This document shows, piece after piece, positions 6,980 through 13,876 of a stretch of DNA of 31,000 nucleotides (position 1 is its first letter; the number at the start of each line of letters is the position of its first letter). Location: NCBI GenBank assembly GCA_947448975.1, contig CANFPR010000001.1, positions 1-31,000 of the forward strand. Direction: 5' to 3'. The stretch is from Micrococcales bacterium (GTDB lineage: Bacteria; Actinomycetota; Actinomycetes; Actinomycetales; Microbacteriaceae). The notes beneath the pieces were generated by a model. That model saw only the letters and a program-made list of their open reading frames with translations. It had not been told where the DNA came from and searched no databases. The position numbers and the translations under genes were made by a program.

Positions 6980-9238
6980 CTAGATTGATTCGGGCTTCCA
7001 AATCTTGGCAGCGGGTCTCACCTTTCCGTGCCAAGTTTCGACGGCTAACTTGCATTCGCGGTCGGCCACATAGACAGTGGGTCTCGTGCCAACGTACTCC
7101 TTGGCAATGCCAACGATTCGGTCAAAGTTGACCTCGAGTTCGGCGTCGTCAACGACCACCGAGACCGACTTGTTGGCGCGCATTTCGGGCAACAGAATAT
7201 TGCGAGCTCTGAGGGCCGAAGCCTGCATCCAAACTTCTTCGGCTTGGCAGTCGTTCTCGGTGTAGATGCGAATGGCATCGGTTTCAACCAGCAGTTGCTC
7301 AAATGTCTCACTCGGTTGCTGAGTAGGTCTTTGCAGCCCGGGGAGGTGCAAGAAAGCAATCTTCTTGCCGGCTGCCGAGAACTTCTTGGTGGCTCGATAG
7401 ACAGCGAGCACCCAGGCGGTGTCGATGGCCAGGTTAGCCAAAATCAACACATCAAAATGCGCCTGGTTGTTTTCATCTACCGAAGACGAAACCGGAATCG
7501 GGAACGGCCGATCGGTCACCGAACGCTCTAGATAAAGGCTCGTCTCCTCGAGCTTTCCCTTAGCGTGCCAGTCTTCAAACTTTCGAAGGTAGTCGCGGCG
7601 AGCGCCAACAATACCTCGCTGCGTAGATTGCTTACCACCGCCGGTGAGCGACTCCGAGTGGTAGCGGGTGAGGCTGAGCATTCCCAGCTTTGCAACGGGG
7701 GCAGTCTCGGGGCCGAAAGCCGAGCGAATGCGGTGGTGGAATTCGGTGTCGGCACCGAACTTGACTTCGTCCCAGTATCCGAGAGTTTTAAAGACGGTGC
7801 TCCGGGCAAACATCACCGAAGAAGAGTTTTGTCGCATGATTTCACGGCCGTACTGCGCAAAGAACATTAGGTTGTCTGGCTCAATGCGCACCGACTGGCT
7901 CAGGTTGGCGACAATGTCGGGGTTCTGCGCGAGGTGGTTCATTTGGCGCTCAATCTTGCGCGGGTGCGACCAGTCGTCGGCGTCGTGAACGGTTATGAAG
8001 AGGCCAGAAGAGATTTCGAGCGCAAAGTTGCGTGAGGCATAGGCGCCGCGGTTGGTGTGGTTGGCCAACACCTTGATGCGCGAGTCGCCGGCCGCCAACG
8101 CTCGGGCGACTTCAAGGGTGTTGTCGCTGCTGAAGTCGTCGACAATGATGATCTCGAGGTTCTTCCAAGACTGCTTCTGCAGCCCGCGAATGGTGGTGGG
8201 TAACCACTTTGCACTGTTCCAAGCAGGGATGATCACCGAAACTAGTGCGCCGGCCGCAACCTCGGTGCCCGGCTCGATGTCGCAGTCGACCTGGTCGAAT
8301 GGGGTGTCTGAAAGGTCTGGGTTCAAGAAGATCGGTTCGAGTTTACGAACAGCTAAGGCGCGGTTTATCCATTCAACTTGCAGCCTTCGCCCGAATCCTG
8401 GAATCTGAGCGATCTTGGCACCGGCTGCCCAGTTTGCGGCCGCCAGGAATGCATCTTCGGTGCCTCGCTTGATTGCCTCGAGCAAGAACAGAAGCCCATC
8501 TTCGTGCCCAAATGGGTGAAGTTGTCGATGACCTTCGATGCGCAGCAAAAGCTCTCGGTCGCTGGGTGAGTAGCGATCAAGCGAAACCTGATAAGCCGTG
8601 AGGTGCGCCGTGGCCAACTTGATCAGCTCGAGATCTTGAACCGTGTGACCCCAAGAAAGTAGCTCGCCCAGTGCGCGTCGTCGGTGGTCGCCCGGGGTGT
8701 TTGGCCCATAGACCAAAAACAGAAGATTGGTGAGACCTAACTCGTCGTAACCCGCGCGAAAGGCGTCGATGCACAGGTCAATCTTGTAATGCCACTCGGC
8801 ATTGATGCTGTACGTCTTAAGTTCACTACCGCGCTCCGCAGTGGTCTTTCGCCACTGCGCATAAGTCGAGATGTACTCCCGCGCGGTATCGCGAATCTTC
8901 TGGGCTTGCTCAACAAGTTGATGCTGCGCGTGACTGTGCCCACTGCCCAACGAATACTGTGCGTCTAGTTGCAGGTTGCGGGCCTTGAAATCTAAACGCT
9001 CGGCGCGAATGGTGAGTAGTTCGAGGTTTAGGAGGATCTGCTCGGCAATTCGCACGGCCCGCGTAATTTCACCGCGAATCTTCTGGCCGCGACCGGTTTT
9101 TAGCGCCTCTCGAATGTCAATGAGGCGGTTTTCAAGACCCTTTAAGCGGCGTTCTAGCTTGGTGCGGGTTGTGTGCAAGCGCTCTAATGATTCGCTCGTT
9201 CGCCCCAGTGAGGCCTTCAACTTAGTCTCTGTAGCCAT
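6980..9238 (-). CDS. Glycosyltransferase family 2 protein with N-terminal coiled coil
   Basis: The protein has 752 residues in four parts: a charged heptad-rich coiled coil (about 1-120), a helical region (about 120-320), a GT-A domain of family 2 (about 329-535), and a C-terminal alpha/beta region (about 540-752) that begins with FDVLILANLAIDTAW. The GT2 part is clear from VSVIIPAWNSAKWLPTTI, IIIVDDFSSDNT, and the metal-binding DADDW near residue 418. It probably adds a sugar to a lipid-linked wall polymer; donor and acceptor are unknown. The start is ATG 9238; a longer in-frame version to 9313 would run through the divergent gene's start. TAGGAT (9246-9251) lies seven bases upstream, so it is probably leaderless. 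It is first in the minus-strand operon and has a paralogue at 13873-16245. Confidence 0.85.
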   Translation of the reverse strand: MATETKLKASLGRTSESLERLHTTRTKLERRLKGLENRLIDIREALKTGRGQKIRGEITRAVRIAEQILLNLELLTIRAERLDFKARNLQLDAQYSLGSGHSHAQHQLVEQAQKIRDTAREYISTYAQWRKTTAERGSELKTYSINAEWHYKIDLCIDAFRAGYDELGLTNLLFLVYGPNTPGDHRRRALGELLSWGHTVQDLELIKLATAHLTAYQVSLDRYSPSDRELLLRIEGHRQLHPFGHEDGLLFLLEAIKRGTEDAFLAAANWAAGAKIAQIPGFGRRLQVEWINRALAVRKLEPIFLNPDLSDTPFDQVDCDIEPGTEVAAGALVSVIIPAWNSAKWLPTTIRGLQKQSWKNLEIIIVDDFSSDNTLEVARALAAGDSRIKVLANHTNRGAYASRNFALEISSGLFITVHDADDWSHPRKIERQMNHLAQNPDIVANLSQSVRIEPDNLMFFAQYGREIMRQNSSSVMFARSTVFKTLGYWDEVKFGADTEFHHRIRSAFGPETAPVAKLGMLSLTRYHSESLTGGGKQSTQRGIVGARRDYLRKFEDWHAKGKLEETSLYLERSVTDRPFPIPVSSSVDENNQAHFDVLILANLAIDTAWVLAVYRATKKFSAAGKKIAFLHLPGLQRPTQQPSETFEQLLVETDAIRIYTENDCQAEEVWMQASALRARNILLPEMRANKSVSVVVDDAELEVNFDRIVGIAKEYVGTRPTVYVADRECKLAVETWHGKVRPAAKIWKPESI

Positions 9239-9245
9239 TGGGTCA

Positions 9246-9251
9246 ATCCTA
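9246..9251 (-). promoter_or_regulatory. -10 element for the glycopolymer operon
   Basis: On the minus strand TAGGAT ends seven bases before the ATG at 9238, compatible with a leaderless or one-base leader transcript. Together with the TACCCT element on the other strand it forms a compact divergent promoter of 62 bases. Confidence 0.5.
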
Positions 9252-9288
9252 ACCAAGATTGCATACCGGACACCGAGCGACAATGGGC

Positions 9289-9294
9289 TACCCT
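9289..9294 (+). promoter_or_regulatory. -10 element of a leaderless promoter for the nucleotide-sugar dehydrogenase
   Basis: TACCCT ends six bases before the ATG at 9301, and there is no Shine-Dalgarno sequence in between. Transcription is predicted to start at the A of ATG. Confidence 0.55.
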
Positions 9295-9300
9295 TAAAGC

Positions 9301-10557
9301 ATGGGAACGACAATCATTCTTGGTCAAGGTTATGTGGGTTTACCTCTCGCGGAGGCACTCACCGAAGTTGGTGAAACCGTTCTCGGTTTCGACGTAAACC
9401 AGCGACTGGTTGACCACCTCAACTCAGGCAAATCGCATGTTGATGACATCAGCGATGCCGGTGTTGCCAAGATGATTTCAAACGGATACCGCGCAACCAC
9501 AAATGCCGCCGACATTGCCCACGCAGACACCGTCGTGATCTGCGTGCCAACCCCACTCAACAACACCGGTGGCCCAGACATGAGCTACGTTGAATCGGCC
9601 TCGGCGATGGTGGCTGCCAACCTCAAGCCAGGGGCACTGGTGATTCTAGAATCAACTACCTACCCCGGCACCACCACCAATTTGCTTCGCCCACTGCTCG
9701 AAGAGGGCGGCCGCGAGCTCGACAAAGACTTTCACCTCGCGTTTTCGCCGGAACGCATCGATCCGGGTAACCAAAAATTCAACATCAGAAACACTCCGAA
9801 AATTGTCGGAGGAGAATCGGAGCAGTCGGGCAAGTTAGCCACCTCGTTCTATTCGCGATTTGTCTCGCAGATTCACGAAACCAAAGGCACCAAAGAAGCC
9901 GAAACCGCCAAACTGCTTGAAAACACCTACCGCCACGTAAACATCGCACTCATCAACGAACTTGCGATGTTCTGCAACGCTCTGGGCATCGATGTCTGGG
10001 AGGTCGTGAAAGCTGCTTCTTCTAAGCCTTACGGTTTCCAAGCGTTCTACCCGGGCCCAGGCGTCGGCGGTCACTGCATCCCGGTAGACCCGGCTTACCT
10101 GAGTTTCGAAGTAAAGCGTCGCCTCGGTGCCGACTTTAGGTTTATCGAAACCGCTATGGACATCAACAACGGCATGCCTCGCTACGTGGTGTCGCGCATC
10201 CAGGCAATTTTGAACCGCGATGGCAAACCGCTGAACGGCTCAAAGGTTCTGCTGCTCGGCATGACCTACAAGCCCGATATTGCCGACCTTCGCGAATCGC
10301 CTAGCCTCGAAATCTTCGAAATCTTGCTTGAAGAGGGCGTTCAGGCAACGTTCTTCGACCCGCACGCTACTTCGGCGCGCATCGGTGCAGAAGTGAAGCA
10401 AAGTGAGCCCGACCTGCAGGCTGCTATCGCAGAGAACGACGTGGTGGTGTTGCTGCAGGCGCACAAAGCCTTCGACCTCGAGGCAATCGTTGCAAACAGC
10501 AAGTCGGTTTTCGACACCCGCGGCATTCTCAGCGGCGCAAACGTCGAACGCCTGTAA
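9301..10557 (+). CDS. UDP-sugar 6-dehydrogenase (WbpA/WecC/TuaD-type)
   Basis: This family oxidises the C6 alcohol of a UDP-hexose or UDP-HexNAc to a uronic acid using two NAD+, in the cytoplasm. The 418-residue protein has the dinucleotide-binding ILGQGYVGLPLAEAL (residues 6-20), STTYPGTT, AFSPERIDPGN, the central-domain ENTYRHVNIALINELAMFC, and the catalytic cysteine C259 in GVGGHCIPVDP. The C-terminal domain has LLGMTYKPDIADLRESPS. The GGHCIPVDPxYL form resembles WbpA-like UDP-GlcNAc dehydrogenases more than WecC, but the substrate cannot be fixed from sequence. It diverges from the glycosyltransferase operon and would supply it with an acidic sugar. The short gap to the next, convergent gene holds only a weak AAACC/GGTTT stem. 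Confidence 0.92.
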   Translation: MGTTIILGQGYVGLPLAEALTEVGETVLGFDVNQRLVDHLNSGKSHVDDISDAGVAKMISNGYRATTNAADIAHADTVVICVPTPLNNTGGPDMSYVESASAMVAANLKPGALVILESTTYPGTTTNLLRPLLEEGGRELDKDFHLAFSPERIDPGNQKFNIRNTPKIVGGESEQSGKLATSFYSRFVSQIHETKGTKEAETAKLLENTYRHVNIALINELAMFCNALGIDVWEVVKAASSKPYGFQAFYPGPGVGGHCIPVDPAYLSFEVKRRLGADFRFIETAMDINNGMPRYVVSRIQAILNRDGKPLNGSKVLLLGMTYKPDIADLRESPSLEIFEILLEEGVQATFFDPHATSARIGAEVKQSEPDLQAAIAENDVVVLLQAHKAFDLEAIVANSKSVFDTRGILSGANVERL

Positions 10558-10581
10558 ACCGAAGAGTCTTAGGGTTTGCCG

Positions 10582-11727
10582 CTAGGCAAGTTTGAGGTAG
10601 TCCCAGTCGCGGGCAGCAAACACGGGCAAGTTAGCCAAGCCAACTTCTTTTAGCATGGCTTTGTAGTCAGTTTCAAAATCGATGTCGTTGGCATAAATTC
10701 GCCCGGATGCACGGCGCAGCAGAAACTGCACGTACTTGTCTAGCAACTCGAGCAGTCGCGCATCCATGTTCTTGTTGCTTTCACGCTTGTGAATCGCGAG
10801 AGCGTAGTCGAAGAGCCGGAATTCCTCTTCTTGCAACTCAGGAATCGAGAGTTTGTTGGCAGCGATGGCCAAGGCGTCGGCATCTTGAATCGAAAACGCA
10901 GAACCCAACTTTGGAACACGAACAACCTGCTCGAGCAGCGAACGTCTGGTTGACCCAATCTTCGCCTCGCTCAGTGCCTTCACTTGAACGCTGTCGTCGA
11001 GACGACCCTCGTTAAAGAGGTTCGACTCCGAATCTTCCTGTTCGATGGTTGCCATCCAACCGGCCTCACGCGGAATAACCCAAAGGCCAAAGTCGCGCTT
11101 CTTGGCGGCTACCGCAAACCAAACGTCGGCCATTCCGGGGGTCTGAATCTCGGAGTACTCGAGCTGCCAATAGGCTCGCTCAAACAGCAGGGTTCCGGTA
11201 CCGATCATGTCTACCGGCAAGAGCGAAGGCGCCTCAAAGGCGAAGTGCCACAGGTAGCGCTGGCGAAGAAGCTTTTTGATCACCGGTGGGTAAACCGAAG
11301 CGTGCACGCCCACGGCGTAGGTTCCACCCAACATCTGCTGATAACCAACGAGAGTAGAGATGTAGTTTTTTGGGTAGGCGATATCGTCGTCTACCGTTGC
11401 ATAGAAGGTTGCATTGGTTTTGTCGATGAAGAAGAATTTGCCGTTGTCACGAACATCGCCGTGATCCTGTGAGCGAGCAACCTGAATTTTTGGGTGTTTT
11501 AGAAAGCTCGGAACGGTTTGCCAATTGTTGAGATACACACCCAGACCGGCAACCTGAGGCAACAGCGAGTTGACTACCTGCTCTAGGGAATGCTCGCGAG
11601 AAGGAATCGACGCAAGGCCAACGAAAACATCTTTGAGGTTTTTCGTGGTTGATGCCGGTGAGGGAATGAACTTGGCGAGGGGCGAGGCCTTCACGCGCTT
11701 TTTTAGTTGCGACACCAAATCAGCCAT
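10582..11727 (-). CDS. Putative glycosyltransferase of GT-A (family 2-like) type
   Basis: The 381-residue protein begins with a basic N-terminus, then a GT-A-like domain: VFVGLASIPSREHSLEQVVNSLLPQ (first strand and helix), ATFYATVDDDIAYPKNYI with the metal-binding DDD (about residues 135-140), and DMIGTGTLLFERAYW and MADVWFAVAAKKRDFGLW as the acceptor-side region. The last 100 residues are helical and charged. Donor and acceptor are unknown. The start is ATG with a purine-rich GAAGGGGAAG a few bases upstream. It is downstream of the LLM oxidoreductase gene on the same strand but has its own -10-like TAGAAT in the 38-base gap. The neighbouring nucleotide-sugar dehydrogenase is convergent. Confidence 0.75.
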   Translation of the reverse strand: MADLVSQLKKRVKASPLAKFIPSPASTTKNLKDVFVGLASIPSREHSLEQVVNSLLPQVAGLGVYLNNWQTVPSFLKHPKIQVARSQDHGDVRDNGKFFFIDKTNATFYATVDDDIAYPKNYISTLVGYQQMLGGTYAVGVHASVYPPVIKKLLRQRYLWHFAFEAPSLLPVDMIGTGTLLFERAYWQLEYSEIQTPGMADVWFAVAAKKRDFGLWVIPREAGWMATIEQEDSESNLFNEGRLDDSVQVKALSEAKIGSTRRSLLEQVVRVPKLGSAFSIQDADALAIAANKLSIPELQEEEFRLFDYALAIHKRESNKNMDARLLELLDKYVQFLLRRASGRIYANDIDFETDYKAMLKEVGLANLPVFAARDWDYLKLA

Positions 11728-11751
11728 GACTTCCCCTTCTCTTCTCTCGTA

Positions 11752-11757
11752 ATTCTA
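11752..11757 (-). promoter_or_regulatory. -10-like element for the DDD glycosyltransferase gene
   Basis: On the minus strand TAGAAT lies 24 bases before the ATG at 11727. Transcription from it would give a short leader that keeps the purine-rich ribosome binding site. There is no clear -35 element. Confidence 0.4.
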
Positions 11758-11765
11758 GACTCCGC

Positions 11766-12797
11766 CTAGAGTTTTGCGAGCGCTTGGCGAACACGCGGAA
11801 TGACTTCGGTTGCGTAGAGCTCGATGGTTCGACGGTGCATCTGGTGAGTCATCGGGCCGTTGTCATATTTAAGGTCGAAGCGGTTAGCGCCCACCGAAGT
11901 GACAGCGTGCACAATCTTGTCGGCAACCGTTTGAGGCGAGCCAAAATACATCGATCCAAATCGCACCTCGTTGATGAAGTGATCTTTCGTTGGCTCCGAC
12001 CAACCGCGTTCGCGACCAATCTTGCCAAACGACCCTAGGTAGGCTGGCCAGCCGATTTCGATTGCTTCCTCGTCGGTTTCCCTAATGAATCCAGGGCTGT
12101 GAATGCTCACCGGTAGCTCGGGAGTGCCCAATTTTGCCAGGGCATCACGGTAAAGCTTCGAGAAGGGGGCGAATCGAGCGGGGTCTCCGCCGATGATGGC
12201 AAGCGCCAACGGAATGCCCAAGCGAGCAGCGCGGATAACCGATTCGGGGCTTCCTCCAACGCCTACTCGCAGACCAATCGGTTTTTCGGCAGGAGGGTAG
12301 ACGGTCTGATTCGACAATGAAGACCTCAACCGGCCCGTCCAGGTAACCGGCTGACCCTTCAAGAGCTCAACTAGCAGTTCGAGTTTCTCTTCAAAAAGTT
12401 CGGCGTAGTCGCCAAGCTCGTAACCGAAAAGCGGAAACGACTCGATGAAAGATCCGCGACCAGCGGTAATTTCGGCACGACCGTTGCTGAGCGCTTGAAT
12501 GGTGGAAAAGCGCTCAAAGACACGCACCGGGTCGTCACTCGAAAGCACTGTGACGCCAGTTCCAAGTTGAATATTTGTTGTCACCGCGGCTAGGGCAGCC
12601 AGAATGGTGTCGGGGGCCGAAACCGCGAAGTCTTCGCGATGGTGCTCGCCGATGTTGAAGGCAAAAATTCCGAGTTGGTCGGCGAGAACGCCTTCGGTAA
12701 CTACATCACGGATAACCTGGCCAGCCGAAACGGGGTTGCCGCTTTCGTCGTGGGTGATGCCGCCGAAAGTGTCTAAACCAAACCTAAGTTCGTTCAA
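11766..12797 (-). CDS. LLM-class (luciferase-like) flavin-dependent oxidoreductase
   Basis: The 343-residue protein is a bacterial-luciferase-like TIM barrel that would use reduced FMN or F420. Recognisable segments are the N-terminal FGLDTFGG, ADQLGIFAFNIGEHHREDFAVSAP (residues about 40-62), LGTGVTVLSSDDPVRVFERF, and GRAEITAGRGSF, a pattern typical of the CE1758-like putative LLM oxidoreductases in actinobacteria. Substrate is unknown. The start is TTG 12797, chosen because GAGGAT lies a few bases upstream. It sits inside the glycopolymer region but has no evident role there; it may simply be a resident gene. Confidence 0.82.
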   Translation of the reverse strand: MNELRFGLDTFGGITHDESGNPVSAGQVIRDVVTEGVLADQLGIFAFNIGEHHREDFAVSAPDTILAALAAVTTNIQLGTGVTVLSSDDPVRVFERFSTIQALSNGRAEITAGRGSFIESFPLFGYELGDYAELFEEKLELLVELLKGQPVTWTGRLRSSLSNQTVYPPAEKPIGLRVGVGGSPESVIRAARLGIPLALAIIGGDPARFAPFSKLYRDALAKLGTPELPVSIHSPGFIRETDEEAIEIGWPAYLGSFGKIGRERGWSEPTKDHFINEVRFGSMYFGSPQTVADKIVHAVTSVGANRFDLKYDNGPMTHQMHRRTIELYATEVIPRVRQALAKL

Positions 12798-12952
12798 AAT
12801 ATCCTCGCCTAATAGATTCTTCTAGTAGCCAGAGTATCGCCTGCTCGGCCACCGCCCAAAAGAGCAAAATGCGTTACCTTCTGTTCACCTCGCCTTAGCA
12901 CTCTGGCAATCTGTATGCCCAGATTCTTGGTGAATACACACGCTCGTTTGGC

Positions 12953-12958
12953 TAGACT
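12953..12958 (+). promoter_or_regulatory. -10 element of a leaderless promoter for the GT-like pair
   Basis: TAGACT ends six bases before the ATG at 12965. A TTGGTG at 12927-12932 could be a -35 element but the 20-base spacing is long. No Shine-Dalgarno sequence precedes the start. Confidence 0.55.
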
Positions 12959-12964
12959 TCGTAT

Positions 12965-13876
12965 ATGGGTGCAGTTACCGATTTACGTCGGCTCTTGGGG
13001 TCAACCTTCGTTGAGCAGATTGCTCGACGCCTCGAACGCGAAGGAAGCGCGAAACGCGCTCCAAATTTCACCCTAATTCAAGTTGATGCATCGCAGACCG
13101 GGCTATTTGAGATGCAAATTTCAACTATTGCCAAACTTTTCGATCGCGTTCTCGTTGTATGGCCAGAACCCGAGAGACCATCGCGCCTGCCAGACAACGT
13201 TGAAGTATTCACCGCCGAAGACGGTGTCGTCTCGCGTTGGCAGTTGCTCAAGAAGTGTTCCGAAGGGTTTGTCTTTCCAGTTTCTCTGGTCAAGCCGATT
13301 CAGCCTTCGCACGTAGCCCACCTCAAGCGTCACCTGTTTGCCGCCGGAGGTGCCAATGCGGTCGGTTTGCACAACTTTGCCACCGACAAGGCACTTGCAC
13401 CTGGCCAAACCGAGTCGGCTTTCGACCTCGTTCCGATGCCCCTGATCGACCCCGACTACGCGGTCATCGACCAACGGTTCTGGAAGCTCGGCGGTAGCGA
13501 GTTCGAGCAGGGAGATGACGCAGTTGACCTCGCTTTTCAAGCGCACAGGAGAGACTTCGCCCTCTACGCATGCAACGACGCGCTCGCGCAGCCAAGATTG
13601 AGTAAGCCATCAGACCTCGTCTTCTCGAGATTTGACCTCGTAGAGGCTGCACTTAGAGTGCCAAAACTGGTACAGAATCTCACCCCAGCATCGTTGCAAC
13701 TCTGGCACAAAACCTGGGATGCACTGGGCGTCAAGGCCGAAGCCGGGTCTTCATCAGAACTTCAAGAATCGCTGTCGGAGCTACTCGCAAAAAACGACTC
13801 GGTTGCTAAAACAGCCAAGGCTGCTACACGCAAACTTTTAGGTAAAAAAACCAAACCTCAAGGAGCCCGGTCATGA
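12965..13876 (+). CDS. Glycosyltransferase-like protein lacking a DxD motif (function unknown)
   Basis: I do not recognise a named family. The 303-residue protein seems to follow the GT-A layout of the protein at 10582-11727: a first strand and helix (NFTLIQVDASQTGLFEMQIS), an early crossover strand FDRVLVVWPEPERPSRLPDNVEVF, then FVFPVSLVKPIQPSHVAHLKRHL where the active relative has ATVDDDIAYPKNYISTLVGY. The three aspartates are thus absent. The C-terminal 60 residues are helical, ending in a Lys-rich stretch. It is probably not a metal-dependent transferase in its own right and may be an accessory subunit. Its TGA overlaps the ATG of the next gene as ATGA, so the two are translationally coupled. 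Confidence 0.6.
   Translation: MGAVTDLRRLLGSTFVEQIARRLEREGSAKRAPNFTLIQVDASQTGLFEMQISTIAKLFDRVLVVWPEPERPSRLPDNVEVFTAEDGVVSRWQLLKKCSEGFVFPVSLVKPIQPSHVAHLKRHLFAAGGANAVGLHNFATDKALAPGQTESAFDLVPMPLIDPDYAVIDQRFWKLGGSEFEQGDDAVDLAFQAHRRDFALYACNDALAQPRLSKPSDLVFSRFDLVEAALRVPKLVQNLTPASLQLWHKTWDALGVKAEAGSSSELQESLSELLAKNDSVAKTAKAATRKLLGKKTKPQGARS

Noticed and set aside
9239..9313. N-terminal extension of the coiled-coil GT2 protein by 25 residues
   Set aside because: It would cover the divergent promoter and the first codons of the dehydrogenase gene, and TAGGAT lies just before the shorter ATG.
10553..10580. Possible bidirectional terminator between the nucleotide-sugar dehydrogenase and the convergent glycosyltransferase gene
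   Set aside because: The AAACC/GGTTT stem has only about five pairs and no T run on either strand.
10984..11472. Open frame of 162 codons on the plus strand inside the DDD glycosyltransferase gene
   Set aside because: Antisense to a gene with clear motifs and a ribosome binding site; no domain or start signal of its own.
12873..12889. PHO-box-like pair GTTACC and GTTCACC before the GT-like pair
   Set aside because: The two units are 10 bases apart rather than 11 and the first is one base short, so it does not follow the syntax seen at the pst genes.
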